A DNA stretch of 64,000 nt from Candidatus Zixiibacteriota bacterium (GTDB lineage: Bacteria; Zixibacteria; MSB-5A5; JAABVY01). The translations under genes and the position numbers were made by a program. This document shows positions 36,226-45,054 of this stretch, in pieces. The stretch covers positions 1-64,000 of the forward strand of contig DSEQ01000037.1 in the NCBI GenBank assembly GCA_011056555.1. The letters run 5' to 3'. Within the stretch, counting starts at the first letter, position 1. Each line of letters begins with the position of its first letter. A model generated the notes under the pieces. That model saw nothing but the letters and a program-made list of their open reading frames with translations. It ran no database searches and was not told the origin of the DNA.

Positions 36226-36948
36226 TTATCGCATGGCCTTTTCCAGTACCGCTCTGGCGAGCCCCGGACGGTTGGTGATTATGAGCTCGGGCTTGAGACT
36301 TACGGCATTCCTGATATCGCGCGGATGGTCCACTGTCCAGTAAGATATTTTGTAGCCCCAGCGTGAAAGGGTGCGGTAACCGCGGTACAAAATATTCATA
36401 TAGTTCAAATGCATATAATCTGATTTTATATATTCTGATACCCTGCGCAGGTAGAAGCAGACATTCACCGCAAGGGGCATAATGGAAATAGGTCCGGCAA
36501 TCAGGGCGGTCCTTATCTCCGGATTCAGGAGTTTTATATTGGCCAGGATGCGGGGATCGAAGCTGGAGACAATCGCCCTGTCTTCCAACGATTTATCCCG
36601 AATCAACTTCAGGATTTTTTGCTCCAGATGATTTTCCTTTATATCGAAGACGATGGAAACAGGATTTCCGATTTCCGATACGATTTCCTCCAGCGTTGCG
36701 GGAGGCTCCTGGCCCATGATCCGGAGCTTTTTGAAATCATCCAGGCTTATCTCCGAGAGATCAGCGGCAATCCCGGTAAGGCGCGAGAGATTGAAATCAT
36801 GGCAGGCCACCAGCTCTCCATCCCGGGTCTGGCGCACATCGACCTCGATCGAATCAGCCCTCTGTTCGACCGCTTTTCTGAAGGCCTCGAGTGTATTCTC
36901 TGCATATTTGTGCGAGGCGCCTCTATGGGCGCAGATCAAGGGAATCAT
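36226..36948 (-). CDS. Glycerophosphodiester phosphodiesterase family protein
   Basis: 240 residues with a TIM-barrel GDPD fold. The family motif begins near the N-terminus: HRGAS (catalytic His), ENTLEAF, then the acidic pair in IEVDVRQTRDGELVACHD with the second catalytic His. It hydrolyses glycerophosphodiesters to glycerol-3-phosphate and an alcohol. No signal peptide is seen, so it is likely cytoplasmic. The ribosome site is weak. It is convergent with the COG2426 gene and divergent from the RmlD-like gene. Confidence 0.93.
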   Translation of the reverse strand: MIPLICAHRGASHKYAENTLEAFRKAVEQRADSIEVDVRQTRDGELVACHDFNLSRLTGIAADLSEISLDDFKKLRIMGQEPPATLEEIVSEIGNPVSIVFDIKENHLEQKILKLIRDKSLEDRAIVSSFDPRILANIKLLNPEIRTALIAGPISIMPLAVNVCFYLRRVSEYIKSDYMHLNYMNILYRGYRTLSRWGYKISYWTVDHPRDIRNAVSLKPELIITNRPGLARAVLEKAMR

Positions 36949-37077
36949 TTCCAGAAGTTGAGCAAAATATTTTTATTTGGCAAGTTTAATCTGTATAAAG
37001 CAAAAAAGTTTACTTGACCGAAAACTGAGAATGAGTAGATTATAAAATCTTTTTGCATCGTTAGTGAGAATGATGAT

Positions 37078-37980
37078 ATGGCTAATTCTCCTCAAAAATT
37101 GCTTTTGACCGGGGCCGCCGGATTTCTGGGGCAGGCTCTGCTCAAGAAATTCCACGCTCATTATGATATGGCGGCGGTAATCAACAGGACCGAGATAGAT
37201 GATCCGCCGGATGGCGTTGAAATCGTACGGACTGACCTGTCCGAGAAGAAAGCTGTCAATGAACTTGTTCGTACGCAGGAACCTGATATTATTGTCAATA
37301 CTGCGGCTTGGGTTGATGTAGATGGATGCGAATCGGACCGCAAACGCGCTCTCAAGTCAAATTTTTCAATCGTCGAAAATCTAATCAACGCTATCAAGGA
37401 CTCAAGAATCTATTTCATACAGCTGTCAACCGATTACATTTTTAACGGTGTCGATCATCCTGCTAATGTGGATGACGGGCCGGCCCCATTGAATTATTAC
37501 GGCCGAACCAAATTGATGGCAGAGGAATACATCACCGATAATTATGCCCGCTACCTGATTGCCAGAACCTGCGCGCTTTTCGGTATGCCCAATCGGGGCC
37601 AGACCAACCTGATAAACTATTTCTACGACAGCCTGAAAGCGGGCAAGGAGGTTCAGGCCCCGGAGGATATGTATGCCAATCCGATCTGGGTCGAAAATCT
37701 GGCCGAGCTTCTGCTCGAAGCGATACAGAAAGGCTATAAGGGCATGCTCCATCTGGGGGGTAAAGACTACCTTTCCCGTTATGAGTTTGCGCGTATTTTT
37801 GCCCGGATTTTCGGATTTGATAAGGACCTGGTCAAACCAATAGCCGCTATTTATCATAAACGTCCCGCCCGCAGGCCGCGATATGCCGGCTTGAATGTCG
37901 AACAGACTCATGAGAAGCTGGATATCCCTCTGTTGAGCGCGGATGAAGCTCTGTCTGCAATTCATGACCGCATGAAGTAG
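37078..37980 (+). CDS. RmlD-like dTDP-4-dehydrorhamnose reductase / sugar-nucleotide reductase
   Basis: 300 residues. An extended short-chain dehydrogenase: the nucleotide motif TGAAGFLG begins near residue 10, and the catalytic YxxxK is in YYGRTK, preceded by the conserved QLSTDYIFNG. This is the RmlD family, which makes dTDP-L-rhamnose or reduces related 4-keto sugars; rmlA, rmlB and rmlC are absent from the window. It precedes the exopolysaccharide genes by 187 bases with no visible terminator, so it may supply their sugar nucleotide. Confidence 0.87.
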   Translation: MANSPQKLLLTGAAGFLGQALLKKFHAHYDMAAVINRTEIDDPPDGVEIVRTDLSEKKAVNELVRTQEPDIIVNTAAWVDVDGCESDRKRALKSNFSIVENLINAIKDSRIYFIQLSTDYIFNGVDHPANVDDGPAPLNYYGRTKLMAEEYITDNYARYLIARTCALFGMPNRGQTNLINYFYDSLKAGKEVQAPEDMYANPIWVENLAELLLEAIQKGYKGMLHLGGKDYLSRYEFARIFARIFGFDKDLVKPIAAIYHKRPARRPRYAGLNVEQTHEKLDIPLLSADEALSAIHDRMK

Positions 37981-38167
37981 AAAAAATTTCCATGCCGATC
38001 GTTAATTTTTTCTCTCAATTTCAACAATAGAAATTTTCATCCCACGTTGCCTTGCTTGTAATTCATTCTGCCGCACACGGATAGCTATTGCCGCCAAGTT
38101 CGGCACTGAGCTTGCATAGACTAGTCCCAGAGAATCTGCCTTAAAATAGGATTTGAGAGAGGCATGA

Positions 38168-40564
38168 ATGAATAAAGATGCGGTTTTAGCTTACACTCTT
38201 TTGTTTTTCTTCTGCGTCACAGTAATATCCCTTCCTGCCCAAAGCGGCTCGGATACTGAAGGTGTTCTGATTACCCCCCAATCCATGGGTGCCGGGCAGG
38301 AGAAGACACAATCCGAGCGTTATTCCACACCGCCCATATATGAAAACATTCCATCCACGGGTTCAATCCGGGTGGAGCAATCAAACGGGGCATTGAATAT
38401 CCCGAGAGAGACAGAAAGAGGGGATACCGGAACTGATGGAAATGCGGATGAGTCAGTTTCCAAAACTGATCCCGGGGAGCAGGTCATCCCCAAACCCGGT
38501 CCGGACGGCCTGGAACTCTTCGGTGCCAATCTGTTCAGTTCCGCCTCTGCGGATTTTTCGCCCGCCCCGATCGCCACAGTCCCGCCTGACTATAAATTGG
38601 GTCCGGGCGATAATCTGATTGTCTATCTGTGGGGGCGAATCGATCTTGAGATGGACCTGACTGTCGACCGTGAGGGGAAAGTCTTTGTGCCCAAGGCGGG
38701 CGAAATTGTGGCCTTCAACCTGACCCTGGAGCAGTTCAAGCAGCGTTTAAGCAAAAAATTGTCAACCATCTATTCTGATTTCGAGCTGGGGGTCATGCTG
38801 GGACGAATCCGCACAATCAGGGTGTACGTCTATGGCGAGGTCAAGAAACCCGGAGCATATACTGTTAGCTCGCTTTCCACCTTATTCAACGCCCTGCATT
38901 ATTCGGGCGGCCCCAATGAAAATGGCTCCCTGCGAAAAATCCGTCTGAGCCGAGGCAAAGAGACGAACGCAACCGTGGATTTATACGATTTCCTGCTTCA
39001 CGGAAAAAACACGGCGGGAATCAAACTCCAGTCCGAGGATGTCATCTTTGTCCCTGTTGTCGGGCCTAAAGTCTCGGTCCGGGGAGAGGTAAAACGTCCC
39101 GCAATCTATGAACTGAAGAATCAGGAAAAGCTTCTGGACGTGATTGAACTGGCCGGTGGTGCGGCCGACGAGGCTTACCTCGGCCGGGTGATGATCGATC
39201 GCATCAATAACGGCCAGGGACGCAAATTGATAGATTTATCCCTCGCCACTGCCGAGGATAAAAAAACCAACAATATCGAAATTAAGGCCGGGGATGATAT
39301 CTCAGTCTTCAGCATATATGAAAGGCGCGAAAATGTTGTCTGGCTCGGGGGACATGTGAAACATCCGGGCGCCTATGAAATGGATAACGGATTGACCATT
39401 TCCGAGCTTCTGGAGGATGGCAGGCAGCTCAAGGAGAATCCCTACATGGAAAGGGCCGACCTGATCAGGACCAGCCCTGACAGCCAGAAGGAGCTGATCG
39501 CCATCAACCTGGCATGGGCTCTCAATAAGAGTGCGGAACATGATCTCAAGCTCAGAATCAATGACAGCCTGAGGATATATGGAAGTAATGAAATTGCTAG
39601 GAAGAAATATGTGAACATCGATGGAGAAATCGCCAGGCCCGGGGAATACCAGCTCTTCAAGAATATGCGTATATCCGATTTGATTTTTATGGCCGGGGGT
39701 CTCCAGCGCGGAGCCTACACCCTCACGGCCGAGGTCGCGCGGCGTCTGCCCGGAAAAGAGATCGAGCTGATTTATCTCGACCTGGAAAAGATGAAGAATG
39801 GCGGTTCGGGTGAGGATATTCTCCTGGCGGAAGATGATTATGTTTTCATCCGCAGAATTCCCTCCTGGGAATTGAATAATTTTGTGAGCATTACAGGTGA
39901 GGTTGAATTTCCAGGCAAATATGCTCTCTATCGCAAGGATGAAACGCTCTACGATCTTATCCGGAGAGCGGGCGGTTTGACCCCGGAAGCCTACGCTTTC
40001 GGAACAGTGTTTATAAGGGGAGAAATAGAAGATAAACTGAAAAGGATGAACCTGCCCGGCATATTGGACCGCTCCAATCCGGTCAGATTTGATTCGGCCG
40101 GGAACTATAGCCAGACTTCGATTCTCAAGTACAATCCCGGAGAACTTTCGCGTTTGATAATCGATGTTGACTTGATTCTTGCCAGCAAAGGAGAAGAAGG
40201 AGACGTGACTTTGCAAATGGGGGATGAAGTCTATATACCCCCGCGCCCCTCGGGAGTGCAGGTAACAGGCGCTGTGGCATCGTCGGGAACGATCCACTTC
40301 GCCCCCGAGAAGAAGGCCCAATATTACATCGACAGGGCGGGAGGTTTGCTGCCGCATGCCGATAAGGATAATATCAGGGTAATCAGGGCCAATGGTCAGG
40401 TTGTGCCTAATGGCAAAGCCAGACGCTATAAGCTGGGGCTCGGAGATGTGGTCCTGGTGCCATCCAAGATTATTAAGGAAAAGAGCCTGGGTAAGACGAT
40501 CCTGACATCAGTTTCGATCATATCCAGCATAGCAACCACGATATTTATTTTGGACAGGCTGTAG
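38168..40564 (+). CDS. Polysaccharide export protein (Wza-like, multiple SLBB domains)
   Basis: 798 residues, twice the size of E. coli Wza. A signal peptide (about 1-25) and a low-complexity stretch rich in Pro, Ser and Gly (to about 135) precede the polysaccharide-export domain (YKLGPGDNLIVYLWG from 142), then about five SLBB-type beta-grasp repeats (recognisable by VYGEVKKPGAYTV, VRGEVKRPAIYEL, WLGGHVKHPGAYEM, ITGEVEFPGKYAL). A C-terminal hydrophobic helix (about 775-795) is the likely outer-membrane segment. It should form the export channel for the polymer. GAGAGG precedes the ATG. The Wzz-like gene follows nine bases later. Confidence 0.92.
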   Translation: MNKDAVLAYTLLFFFCVTVISLPAQSGSDTEGVLITPQSMGAGQEKTQSERYSTPPIYENIPSTGSIRVEQSNGALNIPRETERGDTGTDGNADESVSKTDPGEQVIPKPGPDGLELFGANLFSSASADFSPAPIATVPPDYKLGPGDNLIVYLWGRIDLEMDLTVDREGKVFVPKAGEIVAFNLTLEQFKQRLSKKLSTIYSDFELGVMLGRIRTIRVYVYGEVKKPGAYTVSSLSTLFNALHYSGGPNENGSLRKIRLSRGKETNATVDLYDFLLHGKNTAGIKLQSEDVIFVPVVGPKVSVRGEVKRPAIYELKNQEKLLDVIELAGGAADEAYLGRVMIDRINNGQGRKLIDLSLATAEDKKTNNIEIKAGDDISVFSIYERRENVVWLGGHVKHPGAYEMDNGLTISELLEDGRQLKENPYMERADLIRTSPDSQKELIAINLAWALNKSAEHDLKLRINDSLRIYGSNEIARKKYVNIDGEIARPGEYQLFKNMRISDLIFMAGGLQRGAYTLTAEVARRLPGKEIELIYLDLEKMKNGGSGEDILLAEDDYVFIRRIPSWELNNFVSITGEVEFPGKYALYRKDETLYDLIRRAGGLTPEAYAFGTVFIRGEIEDKLKRMNLPGILDRSNPVRFDSAGNYSQTSILKYNPGELSRLIIDVDLILASKGEEGDVTLQMGDEVYIPPRPSGVQVTGAVASSGTIHFAPEKKAQYYIDRAGGLLPHADKDNIRVIRANGQVVPNGKARRYKLGLGDVVLVPSKIIKEKSLGKTILTSVSIISSIATTIFILDRL

Positions 40565-40573
40565 GCGGAGGTC

Positions 40574-41578
40574 ATGGCAGCGAGAAAAATTAAAAATAAA
40601 GTAAGAAGCCAAGAAGGCAGCAGTGAAGTATATCTCTCGGTTTTAAGCGTTCTTTCAGATAAGAAACTGATCGTGTTGTCGATTCTGGTGGCCGCCTTTT
40701 TCTGTGCTTTTATTTTCGGCATCATCTACAAGCGCAATTATACAGCCTCGGTTTATATCTACTCCAAGCCCGGCAATGAAATCGCCAGTGACCTGAACCG
40801 CAATGCCCAGGATGATCACAGTATCTTTCTCGAAAATGGCGAAATACCGATTGAAACATATTCTGCAATACTAAGATCTCCCCGGATCCAGATGGAAATA
40901 CTGCAGGCAAAATACTCGGTGAACTTCAAGTATAAACACTATGACATGGACCTGTTGCAGTACTTTTCCCTCAATAACGTCAGCTATGCCTTGCAGGAAT
41001 TAAATGATATTACGGAAATAAACGCGCTCGATAATTCCGGTGTGCTGAAAATATCTGTAACAACGCAATACCCCGATTTATCGCAGCAGATTGCAGAGAG
41101 TTATGTGAATGCACTGGAGGAATATCTGGAGAAAAGACGGCAGCAGAAGATCGAAGAGAAGATCAGCCTGCTGGATAAGGCTGATGAGGCAGCCCCGGAG
41201 CATGAGCAGGCAGAACCAGGGGAGGGGGGCGGCTTAACAGAAAAGTTGGAAGGTCAGGAGACACCGCTGATGCTGGCCAGGAGCAGCGGTAAATTCAGGC
41301 CGGGGAGTATCAGGTCGGCCCGTATCACGTCCAATAATGGTCTGTTAAAATCCGCCGTTACTGCTATGTCTCTGGCAGCCTTATTGATACTGATCCCATC
41401 CATAGTCGCTTTGAATTGGAGAAAAAGTACAGGGGCAATAAAGATGACGGGTAACGGAATGCGCAGGGTAATTCTCGGACGGGGCGCGGAATTGAGTCCC
41501 GAAAAAGCTGCGCCCCAAACCGCGAAAAAGACAGCCACCCGAGAGGGTACTCAAAACAAAAGGATAGTCAAAGTATGA
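40574..41578 (+). CDS. Wzz-like polysaccharide co-polymerase, unusually short periplasmic region
   Basis: 334 residues. Transmembrane segments at about 31-51 and 260-282 flank a periplasmic alpha/beta domain (about 55-200), the Wzz topology controlling chain length or linking polymerase to exporter. The long coiled-coil normally found before the second membrane segment is replaced by about 55 residues of Glu/Gly/Pro-rich sequence (203-258). The cytoplasmic tail (283-334) is basic and has no Tyr-rich cluster or kinase domain. GGCGGAGG gives a good ribosome site. The stop overlaps the wecB start (ATGA). Confidence 0.82.
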   Translation: MAARKIKNKVRSQEGSSEVYLSVLSVLSDKKLIVLSILVAAFFCAFIFGIIYKRNYTASVYIYSKPGNEIASDLNRNAQDDHSIFLENGEIPIETYSAILRSPRIQMEILQAKYSVNFKYKHYDMDLLQYFSLNNVSYALQELNDITEINALDNSGVLKISVTTQYPDLSQQIAESYVNALEEYLEKRRQQKIEEKISLLDKADEAAPEHEQAEPGEGGGLTEKLEGQETPLMLARSSGKFRPGSIRSARITSNNGLLKSAVTAMSLAALLILIPSIVALNWRKSTGAIKMTGNGMRRVILGRGAELSPEKAAPQTAKKTATREGTQNKRIVKV

Positions 41579-42750
41579 TAAAAATATTACTTGTAGCAGG
41601 TGCAAGGCCTGATTTTATGAAGCTGGCGCCCTTGTATTTTGAGCTTCGCAAATATCCATCCGTTTTTAGTTTGCGCATCGTCCATACCGGGCAGCATTAT
41701 GACTACGCCATGTCGCGTGTGTTTTTTGATCAGTTTGGCCTGCCCGAGCCGCATTTCTTCCTGGAGGCGGGATCGGGCAGCCATGCGCAGCAAACCGGTA
41801 ATATCATGATCAGAGTCGAAGATATTATGCGATCCGAAAAGCCGAATATGGCGGTTGTTTTTGGTGATGTCAATTCCACCCTGGCTGCGGTGCTGGCGGC
41901 CTCAAAGCTGTGTATCCCGATTGCCCATGTGGAAGCCGGTCTGCGCTCCCATGACAGGAGTATGCCCGAAGAGATAAACAGGGTTGTCTGCGATACGCTC
42001 GCGGATATGCTGTTTACAACCTGCGATGATGCTAATTTGAACCTGATCAAAGAGGGTATCGATGTGGGCAGGATATTCCTGGTCGGAAATATCATGATCG
42101 ATACCCTGAAATACTTCTTACCCCAGGCGGAAAAATCCAGGGTTCTCGACAAACTGGGGATTGATGAGGGTAAATATATACTCGTCACCCTGCATCGGCC
42201 CTCGAACGTAGATAATCTCGAGAATCTTGACAGGCTCGCTGAGATCCTCAGCGCCGCGGCCGAGCGCTGCAAAATAATATTTCCGATTCATCCCAGGACA
42301 AGAAAAAATCTCGAAAATAACGGAGGGAACAGCGCCATTCTGAATAATAGGAATATTATTCTCACAGATCCGCTGGGGTATTTCGATTTCATCAAGCTGC
42401 AGAAAAATGCATTTATTGTAATGACGGATTCGGGAGGCATCCAGGAAGAAACCACTTATCTGGGCGTACCCTGTTTGACGCTGCGCAAAAACACCGAGCG
42501 TTCAGTTACAGTAACCGATGGAACGAATAAAGTAGTGGCATTGAACCTGAAGAAAATAATAAGCCTGATAGATTATTATATGCAGGACGGTGTGCTGTCC
42601 CGGAGACGCCCTTTCCTGTGGGATGGTCAGACGGCCGAGAGGATAGTGCGAATCCTGCGTGAACGTTTCGCAGATGAGGCCAAAAAGGAGGATGAAGCCG
42701 AGAGACTGACCTCGACCGATAAAATAGTATTGAAGAATATTACTGAATAG
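41575..42750 (+). CDS. wecB: UDP-N-acetylglucosamine 2-epimerase
   Basis: 391 residues, the usual length. It interconverts UDP-GlcNAc and UDP-ManNAc in the cytoplasm. Family motifs in order: GARPDFMKLAPL at the start, VFGDVNST, HVEAGLRSHDRSMPEE, LHRPSNVD, and the UDP-binding DSGGIQEETTYLGVPC. It overlaps the Wzz-like stop by four bases and is followed by a heparinase-like gene 95 bases on. The polymer may therefore contain ManNAc or a derivative such as ManNAcA; no dehydrogenase for that is in the window. Confidence 0.95.
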   Translation: MIKILLVAGARPDFMKLAPLYFELRKYPSVFSLRIVHTGQHYDYAMSRVFFDQFGLPEPHFFLEAGSGSHAQQTGNIMIRVEDIMRSEKPNMAVVFGDVNSTLAAVLAASKLCIPIAHVEAGLRSHDRSMPEEINRVVCDTLADMLFTTCDDANLNLIKEGIDVGRIFLVGNIMIDTLKYFLPQAEKSRVLDKLGIDEGKYILVTLHRPSNVDNLENLDRLAEILSAAAERCKIIFPIHPRTRKNLENNGGNSAILNNRNIILTDPLGYFDFIKLQKNAFIVMTDSGGIQEETTYLGVPCLTLRKNTERSVTVTDGTNKVVALNLKKIISLIDYYMQDGVLSRRRPFLWDGQTAERIVRILRERFADEAKKEDEAERLTSTDKIVLKNITE

Positions 42751-42845
42751 ATTTTGATCTTGAATTTCATAATGGGAAAGCGTATTGCATTCACCTGAAA
42801 GTGACCGGCAAGAGGCTTTTTCCATCGGGGGATTTTTGGGGATTT

Positions 42846-44993
42846 ATGATTAGCCCTGAAGCAGTTTTCGAACCCTTAAGCGCCAATGAATTTGAGCGCA
42901 TATTGTGCGGAAGAGGCGGCTATTCCTCGGCTCGGGCTTTTTGTGACTATGCCTCTTCAAGAGAGTGGATTCTCCGCTCCTCTGAAATAGAGGATGTCTG
43001 TCATTTGCTTCGCAAGAATTATCCCGCTTTTGTTAAAGAGACGATTGGAGGCGCGGAGCAAGTCTATGAAAACTGCTTCGATGTTCTGGGCAGCGGTCCC
43101 ACCTACCTGGGGGCAAAAATTGACTGGCATCTTGATTTTAAGTCGGGGAGAATCTGGAAGAGAGATTTCTATCAGGATGTGCCCTTGATGTTCTGGGGCG
43201 ACGACTCTGATGCCAGGGTACCGTGGGAGCTCTCCCGCTTTCAATACCTGGTGGGCCTGGCGCTGGCATACAAACTCACCAATCTGAACAAATATCATCA
43301 CAAGTTTACTGCGCTGGTCGAGGATTGGATTTATGAGAATCCCTGCCCTTACGGAATCAACTGGGCCAATGCCATGGAGATTTCAATCCGCGTCGTGAAC
43401 TGGCTGGCAGCTTATGAGCTTTTCGATCCAAAATCTTTTACGGATGCTTTCAAATTGAAATTCTTCCATGCTCTTTATCAACATGGCCATTTGATCTGGC
43501 AGAACCTGGCGCACTGCACCCCCGGCTTGAACAACAATCACTTCTTGTTCGATCTGGCGGGTCTTATGGTCTTAGGCAGGCTGTTCTACCGAACTCCGGA
43601 CGGCCGCCTCTGGTATGAGTTCGCGAGAAGAGAACTCGAAAAAGAGGTACTTAATCAGATAAGTCCCGATGGTACCTGCTATGAGTCATCTCTGAATTAT
43701 CAGGTCATGATGTTGGAAATATGTCTCTTTGTAATCAATTTTGAGAGAAGTTTTGGGTCAGATTTCCCGGATGAATGGAAAGCGCGGATTATGCAGAGCT
43801 GTGCTGCGCTCTATACTCTATCCAAAAATGACCATACCGTTCCGAATTTTGGAGACGGCGGTTCTGATAGATTATTTAAGATTGTCAAGCGTAATGAGCG
43901 TGACATCACCAATATTCTTGATCTCGCATGTGTGGTAATCGGACTCAAGGGATATTGCAAGAATAAGATAAGTCCAGTACCTGAACTCCTGTTATGGACA
44001 GGGAAAAGAGGTCTCAGGCTGTATTTCGAGCGGCTTGTTTCAAAGCAGAAAGAGAAGCGTTCCATGTTTTTTGAGGATTCCGGCTTAGCCGTTATACGTG
44101 ATGAGCGAAGCTATCTGGCTTTTTTTGCAAATGCCGCCGCGGACCTTGATTTCGCCGGTCACAAACACAATGACCTGCTGGCAATAGAGTTTTCCTATGG
44201 AAATGAAAATTTCATTGTCGATTCCGGGACTTACGTATATACCGGCGATGCGGCCTGCAGAAACTATTTCCGAAAGACAGCCTCGCATTCCACGCTGGAA
44301 GTTGATGGCCAGGAGATAAACCGATTTTTGCCGAAGATCCTGTTCTCGGTAAGAAAAGATGCGGAAATTAATGATGTTGTCTGGGATTCAACTCCCGAAT
44401 TTGATTCTATCTCAGTTTCGCATTCGGGATATATGCGCCTCGACGGCCCGATAATGACCAGGCGCAGGATACATTTCGATAAGGCTGAGTCAATCTATAT
44501 TATGAAAGATGAATTTCTTGGAGCGGGCCGGCACTTTTTCAGCGGGAACATTATTCTAAATCACAACATAACCGCAGGAATTCTGGATAACCAAATCGTG
44601 CTCAAATCTGCCTCCGGCCCTATGGCGATGATCGTGATGGTTTCGGGAAAATGGCATCTGGAAAAGATCCCCCACTATATTTCCAGCAGCTACGGTGAGA
44701 AACTGGAGAGCTGGAAAATCCGTTATTCCTTGATCGACGAGGCCCCGCAGGCCTGTATCTGGGGCATGTTTGGAGCCGATTCGTACAGAGAGATGCAGCA
44801 AAAGTCGGTTCAGTTTTATTCTATTCTCAATCGTATCGGATGGCGTACGAAGACGGTCCGCAAGCTGGAGCTCAAACGCGGTTCTGAGCAGCTATTACCG
44901 GAGCGGGTTATAGATCAAATTCTCAATCCGGGATTAGAGCAATTGCGGGAAAGCCGCGTTGTCATGGAAGAAGCGGATAAGAGTTCGGAATAG
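42846..44993 (+). CDS. Heparinase II/III-family polysaccharide lyase-like protein
   Basis: 715 residues from the ATG at 42846 (GGGGAT four bases upstream); a GTG at 42801 lacks a ribosome site and adds 15 unlikely residues. The N-terminal alpha/alpha toroid contains NWANAMEISIRVVNW and GLNNNHFLFDLAG, and the C-terminal beta domain contains FAGHKHNDLLAIEF and VDSGTYVYTG, the heparinase II/III signature. These lyases cleave uronic-acid polymers. No signal peptide is seen, so it may act in the cytoplasm or leave by another route. In exopolysaccharide loci such proteins may trim or modify the polymer, implying it contains uronic acid. Confidence 0.88.
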   Translation: MISPEAVFEPLSANEFERILCGRGGYSSARAFCDYASSREWILRSSEIEDVCHLLRKNYPAFVKETIGGAEQVYENCFDVLGSGPTYLGAKIDWHLDFKSGRIWKRDFYQDVPLMFWGDDSDARVPWELSRFQYLVGLALAYKLTNLNKYHHKFTALVEDWIYENPCPYGINWANAMEISIRVVNWLAAYELFDPKSFTDAFKLKFFHALYQHGHLIWQNLAHCTPGLNNNHFLFDLAGLMVLGRLFYRTPDGRLWYEFARRELEKEVLNQISPDGTCYESSLNYQVMMLEICLFVINFERSFGSDFPDEWKARIMQSCAALYTLSKNDHTVPNFGDGGSDRLFKIVKRNERDITNILDLACVVIGLKGYCKNKISPVPELLLWTGKRGLRLYFERLVSKQKEKRSMFFEDSGLAVIRDERSYLAFFANAAADLDFAGHKHNDLLAIEFSYGNENFIVDSGTYVYTGDAACRNYFRKTASHSTLEVDGQEINRFLPKILFSVRKDAEINDVVWDSTPEFDSISVSHSGYMRLDGPIMTRRRIHFDKAESIYIMKDEFLGAGRHFFSGNIILNHNITAGILDNQIVLKSASGPMAMIVMVSGKWHLEKIPHYISSSYGEKLESWKIRYSLIDEAPQACIWGMFGADSYREMQQKSVQFYSILNRIGWRTKTVRKLELKRGSEQLLPERVIDQILNPGLEQLRESRVVMEEADKSSE

Positions 44994-45054
44994 GCAAACA
45001 TATCGAAATTATTGCCAGAATGTAAGAGGGAAATCAACAAAGAGAAGTTCAGTC

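Noticed and set aside
39302-40357. 351-residue minus-strand open frame
   Set aside because: Antisense to the Wza-like gene.
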